In this document: positions 8,928-18,209 of the stretch, in pieces
How the letters are laid out: each line of letters begins with the position of its first letter
How positions within the stretch are numbered: position 1 is the first letter of the stretch
From: Mesobacillus subterraneus
GTDB lineage: Bacteria; Bacillota; Bacilli; Bacillales; Cytobacillaceae
DNA: 64,000 nucleotides
Direction: 5' to 3'
Assembly (NCBI RefSeq): GCF_003937825.1
Contig: NZ_RSFW01000013.1
Location: 62,001 to 126,000 of the forward strand
Position numbers and translations under genes: made by a program
The notes under the pieces: generated by a model
What the model saw: only the letters and a program-made list of their open reading frames with translations
Told to the model about the DNA's origin: nothing
The model's database searches: none

Positions 8928-11102
8928 ATGAACAGTCAGAAACTTACTTCTTTATTAAATGAAATGACGCTTGATGAGAAAATCGCACAATTGCTTCAAT
9001 TAGCTACTCCTTTTTTCGAGGGATCGAAGGACGAAGGTCAAATTACTGGTCCACTTGCTTCTATGAATATATCTGATGAAAACATTATCAACACAGGCTC
9101 TGTACTTGGCGCTTCCGGGGGAGCAAAAGAAGCGATCAACATCCAGAAAGCACATTTAAAAAAGAACCGTTTAGGCATTCCTCTATTGTTCATGGCGGAT
9201 GTCATCCATGGGTACAAAACGATTTTCCCGGTACCACTGGCTATCGGCTGTTCATGGGACTTGGACAAGGCCCAGCAGAGCGCGGAAATTGCAGCGAAAG
9301 AAGCTGCCGTTGCAGGCGTCCATGTCACTTTTTCTCCAATGGTAGACTTGGTACGTGACCCTCGCTGGGGACGCGTAATGGAATCCACTGGTGAGGACCC
9401 ATTCTTGAATGGCGAATTTGCCAAGGCGTTTGTCCGCGGCTTCCAGGGGAAAGACTTGAAACACAATACAGATTCGGTTGCCGCATGCGTGAAGCACTTC
9501 GCGGCATATGGTGCTGCTGAAGGCGGACGTGATTACAATACCGTCAATATGTCGGAACGCCAGTTGAGGGAATCCTATCTGCCGGCCTATAAAGCGGCGC
9601 TCGACGAAGGCTGCGAAATGGTCATGACCGCCTTTAACACGGTCGATGGTATCCCTGCCACCGGCAATGTAAAACTGATGCGAGACCTGCTTCGTGAGGA
9701 ATGGGGGTTCGATGGCGTCCTGATTTCAGACTGGGGAGCGGTAAAAGAAATGATTCCCCACGGTGTCGCTGAGGACGAGGCAGAAGCTGCCTACAAGGCG
9801 ATTCAGGCCGGTGTCGATATTGAAATGATGACTTCCTGCTATGTTGACCATTTGAAAAAGCAGGTAGAGAGCGGAAAAGTAGAAGAAAAGCTTATAGATG
9901 AATCGGTTATGCGGATTCTGACTTTGAAGGATAAATTAGGTTTATTTGAAAATCCATTCCGAGGTGCAGACGAAGCACTCGAGAATGAATTAGTCATGAG
10001 CGAAGATCACCGCCAGGCCGCCAGAGAGCTTGCGGTTAAGTCCTCTGTCTTACTAAAAAACAACGGAGTTCTTCCTATTAATAGAGAAAAGAAAATAGCA
10101 TTGGTTGGTCCTTTCGCACAAAGCGGAGATGTTTTGGGACCATGGTCATTCCTTGGTTCAAAAGAAAAAGCTGTTCAATTGTACGATGGCTTGCTGGCGA
10201 AGATGAATTCCTCCCTTCTTTTAACGGCGGCCAAGGGCTGTGAAATCGAGACGGGAACGGAAGAACAATTGGCTGAGGCAGTAAAAGCTGCCAAGGAAGC
10301 AGATTTGATTGTGCTCGCACTTGGCGAAGCATCCGAAATGAGCGGTGAAGCTGGCTGCCGTGCAGACATCCGCCTGCCACAGATCCAGCTCGAACTAGCA
10401 GCTAAAATGAAAGAACTGGACAAACCGATCGTCGCTGTTTTATTTAACGGCCGTCCACTTGACCTCCACGGAATCTGGGAAGAAAGCGACGCGATTCTGG
10501 AAGCATGGTATCCAGGAACAGAAGGCGGAAATGCGATCGGAGACATCCTGTTTGGCGATGCGAACCCATCCGGGAAGCTGGCAATGTCTTTCCCTCACTC
10601 TGTTGGACAGGTTCCGGTTTATTACAACCATTTCAACACAGGCCGCCCTCAAGGTGCGCCTGATGCCCAGGAACGATATGTATCGCAGTATTTGGACATT
10701 CCGAACGAGCCACTGCTGCCATTCGGTTATGGATTAAGCTATACAAGCTTTGCGTACAGCAATGAAACCCTGTCGGATGTCACGATGACAGCAACCAAGC
10801 CGCTGACCGTTTCCGTCGAAGTCCAGAACTCAGGCAGCATGGCTGGTGAAGAAATTGTCCAGCTTTATATAAGAGACATTTCCGGTGAAGTCGTAAGACC
10901 AATGAAGGAACTAAAATCCTTCAAGAAACTCTCGTTGCAGCCAGGTGAAAAAGCAACTGTTGAATTCGAAATCACAGAAGAAATGCTTCGTTACCATCAC
11001 GCCGACCTGAGCTTTAAAAGCGATATAGGAAAATTCATCGCATTTGTTGGACCAAACAGCCGCGATACGGTGGAAATGGCCTTTGAACTTGTCAATGAGT
11101 GA
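8928..11102 (+). CDS. GH3 beta-glucosidase, cytoplasmic
   Basis: Glycoside hydrolase family 3 enzyme of 724 residues without a signal peptide, so it acts on imported sugars. The family nucleophile is Asp268 in LISDWGAV; the N-terminal barrel, the second alpha/beta domain (SVLLKNNGVLP onward) and the C-terminal fibronectin-III-like domain (EEIVQLYIRDISGEVVRP) are all present. I chose ATG 8928 because GGGAGG lies 9 bp upstream and the promoter at 8835-8863 excludes the longer reading. The Listeria innocua homologue in the same gene order is a beta-glucosidase acting on sophorose, which suggests that specificity here. Confidence 0.93.
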   Translation: MNSQKLTSLLNEMTLDEKIAQLLQLATPFFEGSKDEGQITGPLASMNISDENIINTGSVLGASGGAKEAINIQKAHLKKNRLGIPLLFMADVIHGYKTIFPVPLAIGCSWDLDKAQQSAEIAAKEAAVAGVHVTFSPMVDLVRDPRWGRVMESTGEDPFLNGEFAKAFVRGFQGKDLKHNTDSVAACVKHFAAYGAAEGGRDYNTVNMSERQLRESYLPAYKAALDEGCEMVMTAFNTVDGIPATGNVKLMRDLLREEWGFDGVLISDWGAVKEMIPHGVAEDEAEAAYKAIQAGVDIEMMTSCYVDHLKKQVESGKVEEKLIDESVMRILTLKDKLGLFENPFRGADEALENELVMSEDHRQAARELAVKSSVLLKNNGVLPINREKKIALVGPFAQSGDVLGPWSFLGSKEKAVQLYDGLLAKMNSSLLLTAAKGCEIETGTEEQLAEAVKAAKEADLIVLALGEASEMSGEAGCRADIRLPQIQLELAAKMKELDKPIVAVLFNGRPLDLHGIWEESDAILEAWYPGTEGGNAIGDILFGDANPSGKLAMSFPHSVGQVPVYYNHFNTGRPQGAPDAQERYVSQYLDIPNEPLLPFGYGLSYTSFAYSNETLSDVTMTATKPLTVSVEVQNSGSMAGEEIVQLYIRDISGEVVRPMKELKSFKKLSLQPGEKATVEFEITEEMLRYHHADLSFKSDIGKFIAFVGPNSRDTVEMAFELVNE

Positions 11103-11197
11103 TTGTATTAACAGAAGATGAACCTAATATAGCCTATATACTATTGATCATCACGATAAAAGGCCGTTTTGAGTGGTCAAAAATTTGATAAATGTCA

Positions 11198-11345
11198 GTT
11201 TTTATACGGTTGGAGATAATATTTCTACGGTTATAGACAATAATTGTACGGTTGTAGGCCCTATATCTCCGGTTGAAGGCCTTATATCTCCAGTTAGAGG
11301 TAATATATCTCCAGTTGAAGACGATATATCTCCAGTTGAGAAAAT
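11198..11345. repeat. Seven-unit 21-nt tandem repeat array
   Basis: Units of exactly 21 nt with core (C/A)(G/A)GTT(G/A/T), at GG/AG positions 11208, 11229, 11250, 11271, 11292, 11313 and 11334. The last four units share ATATCTCC(A/G)GTT; the first three are more diverged. An eighth decayed unit may lie near 11354. The array fills the 322-bp gap between the GH3 and GH94 genes. On the minus strand it reads as degenerate heptapeptides (FNWRYI type) in an open frame with no ribosome site, so I do not call it coding. Confidence 0.9.
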
Positions 11346-11424
11346 AAATTAATGGTTGAGGCTTTATAACACCTCGGCCACCCAAAAGACGAATGACAAA
11401 CCTAAACGGAAAGAGTTGACACCC

Positions 11425-14400
11425 ATGACACAGTCAAAGTTCACCATACTGGCAAATGACTTAAGTTTTACGTTTTTGCATAGCGGCGACGTTTATGAGA
11501 TTGCCCATAAAACGACCATGATTAACCAGTGGCTATCGAATCCGATCGATGGCTCTATGAATAATCTATTCTTGCGTGTTCACAGCGCAAATGGCATTGA
11601 GTTTTATCCGCTGCTTGGCTCGAAATCTGACAGCACAGTGAGCCACAGTGACAATCAGGCATTCTGGAAGGGCGAAACCGCTGGTCTCCAATACAAAGTC
11701 ACTTTTACCGTGACAGAGCAAGGCATCTGGTTCTGGGATGTTGAAGTGGAAGGCAACGATGCAACGATTGATATCGTTTATGGCCAGGATCTTGGTCTTG
11801 CTGATAAAGGGGCTGTCCGCACGAATGAAGCGTATATGTCGCAATATATCGACCACAATGTTTTCAATGATGCGGAAAAAGGCTATGTTGTCTGCTCACG
11901 CCAGAATCAGCCAATGAGCGGTGGTTTCTTCCCGTATTCCCAGCAAGGTTCGCTGACGAAAACTGCTGGCTATTCAACAGACGGATTCCAATTCTTCGGC
12001 CTGTCTTATAAAGAAACGGACGTTCCTGAAGTTTTAACTAAGGAACACCTGGCAAACGAAGTCTATCAATATGAGTTTGCTTACACTGCATTACAGTCGG
12101 AAAAAGTAACGTTGAATGGCAAAGCACAATTTGTATTCTATGGAATTTTTAAAGAGAATCATCAAGCAGCAATTACTGAATTGGAATTTACAGACGAAGT
12201 GGCGGCAGCATGGGAACATGCAAAGACGATAAAAGCTGAGCAAGCTCCTGAAATTGCAAGAGTGAACCTCTCCCCTGCTTTCGGAAAACCTTTGGAAACT
12301 GTTTCAATGTCTAAAGAGGAAATTGATGAGTTGTTCCCGAATCGCCATCAGGAAGAAACAACTGGCGATACATTGCTTTCCTTCTTCACAGAGCAGCATG
12401 AGCATGTTGTTTTAAAGGAAAAGGAACTTCTTGTAGAGCGTCCGCATGGGCATATCCTGATGAGCGGCGGCAATGTCGACAACATCAAGAATGTCTTGAC
12501 GACGACTTTATATATGTATGGAATTTTCAACTCGCACATTGTCGTGGGCAATACATCTTTTAATAAAATGCTCACTAATGCCCGCAATGCTTTGAATGTG
12601 ATGAAGACTTCCGGACAGAGGATTTATGTGGAGATCGATGGCGAATACCGATTGCTGACAATGCCTTCGATGTTCGAAATGGGATTCAATTATGGCCGCT
12701 GGTACTACAAAACGAATGATGACATGATCATTGCGACAACTCACAGCGCTGTGGATTCACCGCAATTGCAGCTCCAGGTTCGTTCTGCCAATGGAAAAGC
12801 GTACCGCTTCCTTGTAACGAACCAGGTTTCGATGAACAACAACGAATATGCACAGCCATTTAATATGAAGCAGGACGGAAATGTCCTTACTTTTACAGCG
12901 GGTAAAGGATCCAACAGCTCCACGGTCTTCCCTGAACTCAGCTATCGCATGCAAATCAGCGAAAACTTCGAGGTGAAGAATTCTAGCGTGTTTGGTAAGA
13001 ACATCGAAGCTAGCACAGCATCACTTGCATTACTTGAGCTGGAGCCAGTCAGCGAGTGGAACATCACTGTCCAGGGTCTGCTAGACGGAAAAGAGATTCC
13101 GTTCATGGATAATGACACTCAAACTGAAATCGAGAATTACCGTAAATTCTTTGCTGAGACGATGAACGGCTTCAAGCTCGCGCAAAATGGCGAAGCCACT
13201 GAGGAACTCAAAAAGGTCAACGCGCTCGCCTGGTGGTACACGCATAATATGCTGGTCCACTACTCCGTGCCGCATGGTCTTGAACAGTACGGCGGCGCTG
13301 CCTGGGGAACGCGTGATGTCTGCCAGGGTCCGACTGAATACTTCATTGCGACGCAAAAATATGAAAATGTAAAAGAAATCATCAAAACTGTTTATTCTCA
13401 CCAGTACCATGATGATGGAAACTGGCCGCAGTGGTTTATGTTCGACAACTACTACCGGTTCCAGCAGGAAGAAAGCCACGGCGACATCATCGTCTGGCCG
13501 TTGAAGGTCATTGTTGAATACTTGCGCGCGACCAATGATTATACAATTTTACAGGAAATGCTTCCTTACACCGAAAAAGGCAGCTTTGAGTTCACCGCAG
13601 AAAAAGTGTCCTTGCTTGACCATGTGAAAAAGCAAATCCAATATATCAAGGATCATTTTTTACATGATACGCATTTGTCTTCTTACGGGGATGGCGACTG
13701 GGATGACACGCTTCAGCCGGCAAATGCACAGCTGAAGCAATATATGGCGAGCAGCTGGACTGTCGCGCTGACCTACCAAGTGATGAACCAATTCGCATCG
13801 CTTTTACAAAAGGAAGATGCTCTGCTCGCAGATGAGCTGAGTACGATGGCAGAAGGCATTAAGGAAGACTTCAACAAATACATGTTGTCCACTGAAATCA
13901 TCCCGGGATTCGTGTTCATGGAGCAGCCTGATCACCCTGAACTAATGGTCCACCCTACCGATACAAAAACAGGCATCCAGTACCGTCTTCTTCCAATGAC
14001 GCGGAGCATGATCGGCGAACTGCTGACTCCGGAACAGGCGGAATCACATTATGAAATCATCCAACAGCGCCTGTACCATCCGGACGGCGTGCGCCTGATG
14101 GACCGACCGGCGACGTATAAAGGCGGCGTGAGCACGAACTTCAAGCGTGCCGAGCAGGCTTCGAACTTCGGCCGCGAAATCGGTCTCCAGTATGTTCATG
14201 CCCACATCCGTTTCGTTGAAGCAATGGCGAAGCTTGGCAAAGTGGATGAAGTGTGGAAAGGCCTGCAGACGATTAATCCGATCGGCATCCAGAAGGTGGT
14301 TCCGAATGCTGAATTGCGCCAGAGCAATGCCTACTTCAGCAGCTCTGACGGAAAGTTCAACACACGCTACGAGGCGGCTGAGAATTTCGAAAAGCTTCGG

Positions 14401-14751
14401 GATGGCTCTGCTCCGGTAAAAGGCGGCTGGCGCATTTACTCTAGCGGCCCTGGCATTTACATGAACCAGCTGATTTCAAACGCGCTCGGTATCCGCCGCG
14501 AAGCTCAAGACCTAATCATCGACCCTGTGCTTCCAGAAGAAATGGACGGCCTGGAATTCGCATTCAACATTGATGGCAAGCCTGTTACGTTTATCTACCA
14601 TTTCAAAGGTGAAGCCAGCGTGAAGGTCAATGGAGAAGGACTTGAAGCAGCAAGAGTTTCAAATCGTTATCGCGATGGAGGCTACCGTATCGAAGCGGAT
14701 AAGCTTGAGAAACTGAACGCTGAGAAAAATACGATTGAGATTACGATGTAA
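11425..14751 (+). CDS. GH94 1,2-beta-oligoglucan phosphorylase
   Basis: Large GH94 phosphorylase of 1108 residues that should split 1,2-beta-glucan oligosaccharides with phosphate to give glucose 1-phosphate. The length is close to the Listeria innocua enzyme and well above cellobiose phosphorylases (about 800). The catalytic Asp is Asp761 in YGDGDWDD; GGAAWGTRDVCQGPTEY and HDDGNWPQWF are GH94 signatures. No signal peptide, so cytoplasmic. The ATG at 11425 has only a weak GGAAAGAG ribosome site; a TTG at 11356 would add 23 unrelated residues. Linkage specificity is inferred from length and gene order, not measured. Confidence 0.85.
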   Translation: MTQSKFTILANDLSFTFLHSGDVYEIAHKTTMINQWLSNPIDGSMNNLFLRVHSANGIEFYPLLGSKSDSTVSHSDNQAFWKGETAGLQYKVTFTVTEQGIWFWDVEVEGNDATIDIVYGQDLGLADKGAVRTNEAYMSQYIDHNVFNDAEKGYVVCSRQNQPMSGGFFPYSQQGSLTKTAGYSTDGFQFFGLSYKETDVPEVLTKEHLANEVYQYEFAYTALQSEKVTLNGKAQFVFYGIFKENHQAAITELEFTDEVAAAWEHAKTIKAEQAPEIARVNLSPAFGKPLETVSMSKEEIDELFPNRHQEETTGDTLLSFFTEQHEHVVLKEKELLVERPHGHILMSGGNVDNIKNVLTTTLYMYGIFNSHIVVGNTSFNKMLTNARNALNVMKTSGQRIYVEIDGEYRLLTMPSMFEMGFNYGRWYYKTNDDMIIATTHSAVDSPQLQLQVRSANGKAYRFLVTNQVSMNNNEYAQPFNMKQDGNVLTFTAGKGSNSSTVFPELSYRMQISENFEVKNSSVFGKNIEASTASLALLELEPVSEWNITVQGLLDGKEIPFMDNDTQTEIENYRKFFAETMNGFKLAQNGEATEELKKVNALAWWYTHNMLVHYSVPHGLEQYGGAAWGTRDVCQGPTEYFIATQKYENVKEIIKTVYSHQYHDDGNWPQWFMFDNYYRFQQEESHGDIIVWPLKVIVEYLRATNDYTILQEMLPYTEKGSFEFTAEKVSLLDHVKKQIQYIKDHFLHDTHLSSYGDGDWDDTLQPANAQLKQYMASSWTVALTYQVMNQFASLLQKEDALLADELSTMAEGIKEDFNKYMLSTEIIPGFVFMEQPDHPELMVHPTDTKTGIQYRLLPMTRSMIGELLTPEQAESHYEIIQQRLYHPDGVRLMDRPATYKGGVSTNFKRAEQASNFGREIGLQYVHAHIRFVEAMAKLGKVDEVWKGLQTINPIGIQKVVPNAELRQSNAYFSSSDGKFNTRYEAAENFEKLRDGSAPVKGGWRIYSSGPGIYMNQLISNALGIRREAQDLIIDPVLPEEMDGLEFAFNIDGKPVTFIYHFKGEASVKVNGEGLEAARVSNRYRDGGYRIEADKLEKLNAEKNTIEITM

Positions 14752-14789
14752 AAAGGAATCAGCGGCCCCATTAGGCCGCTTCCTTTTTC
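14752..14789 (+). terminator. Terminator or attenuator after GH94
   Basis: AAAAGGAA-tc-AGCGGCC / GGCCGCT-TCCTTTTT hairpin, 18 bp before the next start codon. The GH13 gene has no clear promoter of its own in the 56-bp gap, so partial read-through is likely. Confidence 0.8.
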
Positions 14790-14807
14790 TAATCAGGGAG
14801 GTTCAAT

Positions 14808-16412
14808 ATGAAGAAGAAGTGGTGGCATAACTGCGTTGTTTACCAGGTGTATCCCCGCAGCTTCATGGACAGTAACGGAGATGGGATCGGCGACCTTAAA
14901 GGCATTATTTCTAAGCTGGATTATATTGCGGACCTTGGGGCGGACATGATCTGGCTCTGCCCTGTTTACGCGTCTCCGAATGATGACAATGGATATGATA
15001 TCAGCAATTATTATCAAATCCATCCCGAGTTTGGCACGTTGAAAGACATGGACCTGCTTATTTCCGAAGCGGAAAAGCGTGGACTCGGCATTATGATGGA
15101 TATTGTCGCCAATCACACATCTGACGAGCATCCATGGTTCATCGAGTCGAGGAGCAGCAAAGATAATCCGTATCGTGATTATTATGTCTGGCGGGATGCT
15201 GTAGATGGCGGCCCGCCGAGTGACCTGCAGTCAATCTTCAGCGGCTGCGCCTGGGAGTATGATGCCGGGACAGACCAGTATTACCTGCATATGTTCAGCA
15301 AAAAGCAGCCTGACCTGAACTGGCATCACCCTCCTGTCCGCGAGGCAATCTATGATGTGATGCGCTTCTGGATCAATAAGGGGATCAAGGGTTTTCGATT
15401 TGATGTCATCGACCTGATCGCGAAGGAGCTGGAACAGGGAATCATCGCCAACGGTCCCCTGCTCCATCCTTACTTGCAGGAAATGCACCGGGAAGTGCTG
15501 GCAGGTGCTGACGTCGTCACGGTCGGTGAAACAGGCGGAGCCGACTTGGAAAAAGCGATTCTTTTTACAAGCCCGGAACGGAAGGAACTCGACATGGTCT
15601 TTTCATTCGAGCATATCGCTCTCGACGAACAGCATGGCAAGCAAAAATGGGATTTAAAGTCGCTTGAGCTGGACGATTTGAAGAGAGTACTGTCCAACTG
15701 GCAGACCTGTCTTACAGGCAAGGGCTGGAACAGCTTGTTCTGGAGCAATCACGACCAGCCGCGGATCATTTCACGCTGGGGAAATGATCAGGAATACCGG
15801 TATGAAAGTGCGACGATGCTCGCTGTCCTGCTCCATATGATGCGCGGTACCCCTTACATTTATCAGGGCGAGGAAATAGGGATGACAAATGTGCAGTTCG
15901 CTGATTTGGACTCTTATTGTGATATAGAGACTCTCAATATGTACAAAGAGCGAATCAAGCAAGGTTTTGCCCACGATGACATCATGGAATCGATTTATGT
16001 AAAAGGCAGGGATAATGCGAGGACGCCGATGCAGTGGAATGCAGAATCCCATGCCGGTTTTACAGCTGGAAAACCTTGGATTGACTTGAATCCAAATTAT
16101 CCATCAATCAATGTTCAGGCAGATCACCACAGTGAAAGATCTATCTATCAAATTTACAAAAAGTTGATCGAGCTGCGTAAAGCAAACGACCTGATCGTCT
16201 ACGGAGACTATGAACTGCTTGAAAGTGAACCAGAGATTTTCGCCTACACTCGCACCTATCAAAATGAAGAATGGCGTGTAGTCTGCAATTTTAGCAACAG
16301 AGAGATTGAAAGTCAGTTAATTTGTGATGGTGAAATCGTCATCCATAACTATGACTCCCCTACTGAAAAATTGCGTCCTTACGAAGCGATTGTCTATAAA
16401 TTGAAAAATTAA
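14808..16412 (+). CDS. GH13 alpha-glucosidase, oligo-1,6-glucosidase type
   Basis: Cytoplasmic GH13 enzyme of 534 residues. The barrel signatures are DIVANHTSDEHPWF, GFRFDVIDL (nucleophile Asp199), VGETGGA (acid/base Glu241) and FWSNHDQPR. Val200 directly follows the nucleophile; in Bacillus enzymes Val at exactly this place marks oligo-1,6-glucosidases, Ala marks alpha-1,4 maltases. GGGAGG precedes the ATG. An alpha-glucosidase is unexpected in a beta-glucan locus; an alpha-1,6 bond in a cyclic beta-1,2-glucan would be one use. It could instead serve isomaltose from starch. Confidence 0.9.
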   Translation: MKKKWWHNCVVYQVYPRSFMDSNGDGIGDLKGIISKLDYIADLGADMIWLCPVYASPNDDNGYDISNYYQIHPEFGTLKDMDLLISEAEKRGLGIMMDIVANHTSDEHPWFIESRSSKDNPYRDYYVWRDAVDGGPPSDLQSIFSGCAWEYDAGTDQYYLHMFSKKQPDLNWHHPPVREAIYDVMRFWINKGIKGFRFDVIDLIAKELEQGIIANGPLLHPYLQEMHREVLAGADVVTVGETGGADLEKAILFTSPERKELDMVFSFEHIALDEQHGKQKWDLKSLELDDLKRVLSNWQTCLTGKGWNSLFWSNHDQPRIISRWGNDQEYRYESATMLAVLLHMMRGTPYIYQGEEIGMTNVQFADLDSYCDIETLNMYKERIKQGFAHDDIMESIYVKGRDNARTPMQWNAESHAGFTAGKPWIDLNPNYPSINVQADHHSERSIYQIYKKLIELRKANDLIVYGDYELLESEPEIFAYTRTYQNEEWRVVCNFSNREIESQLICDGEIVIHNYDSPTEKLRPYEAIVYKLKN

Positions 16413-16419
16413 CTATAGC

Positions 16420-16442
16420 TGTAAACGTTAACATTGTATAAT
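16420..16442 (+). promoter_or_regulatory. cre-like operator and -10 of the LacI gene
   Basis: TGTAAACGTTAACA (16420-16433) fits the CcpA cre consensus TGNAARCGNWWWCA and also has a LacI-type AACGTT core. TATAAT follows at 16437-16442; the -35 is weak. The regulator gene is therefore probably transcribed on its own and catabolite- or self-regulated. Confidence 0.6.
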
Positions 16443-16480
16443 AAACTAGAGAGCTTAATGAAGAGACAGGAGAGAGTATC

Positions 16481-17446
16481 GTGGCAAGTATTAAAGATAT
16501 TGCGAAACAAGCAGGCGTATCCATATCGACTGTTTCCTATGCTCTGAATGGCAGTTCAAAGGTAACGGAAGAAACGGCGGCAAAAATCCTTGCCATCGCG
16601 AAGGAACTGAATTACGTTCCGAACGCCGCCGCCCGTTCGCTGAAGAAGCGGGAAACGAAAATCATTGGCGTCTTTCTGACCAATTACGGGGGGGCTTTTT
16701 ACGGACAGCTTCTGCAGGGCATCCAGGAGGCCCTCAACCGAAAGGGATACGAAATGATTGTCTGCAGCGGCAAAGAATCACACCGCTTCATCCCCGAGCG
16801 GATGATTGATGGAGCCATCGTATTGGATTACTTCTTTTCCAGCGAAGAACTGATCAAGCATGCGAACGCCGGGCATAAAATCGTCGTTATGGATAGAGAG
16901 CTTACGCATTCTAATATAAATCAAGTGTTATTGCATAATACATCAGGCGCTACCCTGGCGATCGATCACCTGATTGAAAAAGGCCACCGAAAAATATATG
17001 CTGTTTCCGGACCTGAGGGTTCTTATGATGCCACCCAGCGAATCGAAGCCGTGCGTCAGGCCGTTAAGCGATATGCCGATATTGACTATCACGAACTTCC
17101 AGGTGATTTCAATAAACCGGCCGGCGAAAAGGCCGCTGAACAAATCGTAAAAGAATTCACCGAACCGGCTGCAGTATTCTGCCTGAACGACGAAATGGCC
17201 ATCGGGATGTACAATTACCTGGCAAGAACAAAGTATGAAGTCGGAAAAGACATCCACATTATCGGATTCGATAACATCGAACTCACACAATACACCAGTC
17301 CAAGACTCGCCACCATTGACTACTCAGAACGAAAATGGGGCGCCGTCTCGGCCGAACACCTTTTGAAATTGATCGCCAATGAACCAGTGGAACATGAACG
17401 GATTTATGTGACGTTGATTCCCGGGGGTTCGGTGCAGAATGTATAA
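16481..17446 (+). CDS. LacI-family regulator of the saccharide locus
   Basis: Repressor of 321 residues. An N-terminal helix-turn-helix (ASIKDIAKQAGVSISTVSYALNG) and hinge (YVPNAAARSLK) are followed by a periplasmic-binding-protein-like sensor domain from about residue 60. The start is GTG behind AGGAGAG. It closes the locus and is the natural candidate for binding the five GAAACGTTTC sites between the importer and GH3 genes. The inducer is probably a beta-1,2-gluco-oligosaccharide or sophorose (inference). Confidence 0.92.
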   Translation: MASIKDIAKQAGVSISTVSYALNGSSKVTEETAAKILAIAKELNYVPNAAARSLKKRETKIIGVFLTNYGGAFYGQLLQGIQEALNRKGYEMIVCSGKESHRFIPERMIDGAIVLDYFFSSEELIKHANAGHKIVVMDRELTHSNINQVLLHNTSGATLAIDHLIEKGHRKIYAVSGPEGSYDATQRIEAVRQAVKRYADIDYHELPGDFNKPAGEKAAEQIVKEFTEPAAVFCLNDEMAIGMYNYLARTKYEVGKDIHIIGFDNIELTQYTSPRLATIDYSERKWGAVSAEHLLKLIANEPVEHERIYVTLIPGGSVQNV

Positions 17447-17453
17447 AATTTTT

Positions 17454-17490
17454 AAGGAGCCTTCTTCAAATAGGCTCCTTTGATTTTTTT
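17454..17490 (+). terminator. Rho-independent terminator
   Basis: AAGGAGCCT / AGGCTCCTT hairpin then a T-run, just after the LacI gene. Confidence 0.9.
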
Positions 17491-17587
17491 ATCGCTCCAA
17501 TGAGATTGCGAAGACAGAAAAAGTCTCAAGGTCAGTGCGAAATCATGGAGAGTTGGAGCAATGACTAACCGAAAGTTGTGAGACTGA

Positions 17588-17633
17588 TAAAAAGTAAAAA
17601 GGACAGCTTCCCTCCCCAAGGGAAGCTGTCCTT
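17588..17633 (-). terminator. Rho-independent terminator of the gene at 17642-18028
   Basis: Perfect 15-bp stem AAGGACAGCTTCCCT / AGGGAAGCTGTCCTT with T-rich sequence on the minus strand. Confidence 0.9.
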
Positions 17634-17641
17634 CACTAGCT

Positions 17642-18028
17642 TTATATGACGTTCTCAGTTGTATTTTTGCTCCATACCTGACAGAGAAAGCGAGCATCTG
17701 ATGTCAGCCAATTTTGGGCATAAGATTTAATGATTAACTCTCTGTGCTGCCGGAATATTTTTTGTGCGTAAGGAAGTTTCACATCACGTACAGCTTCATT
17801 TAATGTCAGTAGGATTCTCTTATCTTTTTCTGTTAGCAAATTGAAATCCGGCTTAGCTTTTTCACTTTCAACCACTTTAAAAAGTTCCTTAGCCTCACTG
17901 CTGAGCTTCTGATAGTTTCTCCCCTCAGTCAAGCGTGCCCATTCATTTATAATCATGCTCCTGGCATATCCATATTGATGCTTTTCCATCAGGTTATTAA
18001 TGACATATATAATACTCTCAATTTTCAT
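17642..18028 (-). CDS. Hypothetical helical protein
   Basis: Protein of 128 residues, predicted all-alpha, with no signal peptide or membrane segment. The N-terminal part (VINNLMEKHQYGYARSMI) suggests a helical-repeat-like start; the rest is charged. I do not recognise a family. It is monocistronic, with its own strong terminator. The gap upstream (18029-18209) is AT-rich and holds its likely promoter, but no clear -35/-10 pair. Neighbour galE reads the same way but 180 bp away, so co-transcription is uncertain. Confidence 0.6.
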   Translation of the reverse strand: MKIESIIYVINNLMEKHQYGYARSMIINEWARLTEGRNYQKLSSEAKELFKVVESEKAKPDFNLLTEKDKRILLTLNEAVRDVKLPYAQKIFRQHRELIIKSYAQNWLTSDARFLCQVWSKNTTENVI

Positions 18029-18209
18029 ATTTCACCCGTCCGTTTATTAAACTACTAATTTAATAGTACACAGGACAAATTACCTAGTCAATAAGTATTG
18101 AACAGAAAATTCAAATAATAAGGGACAATAAAATGTGAATCTGAGATATACCTTAAATAGCCAATCAAAAATCAAAGAATCTCCTATTCCAGAGGTCCTT
18201 TCTATAATT

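Noticed and set aside
11198-11345. Possible CRISPR array
   Set aside because: Units are 21 nt head to tail without distinct spacers, and no cas gene is present.
11134-11385. Minus-strand open frame of repeated NWRY-type heptapeptides
   Set aside because: It is the translation of the 21-nt repeat array, with a TTG start, no ribosome site and no promoter; I treat it as non-coding repeat.
17452-17697. Minus-strand 81-residue frame
   Set aside because: It spans two terminators and overlaps the end of the gene at 17642; no ribosome site. The stretch between the terminators may be a dispersed repeat but I cannot confirm it.
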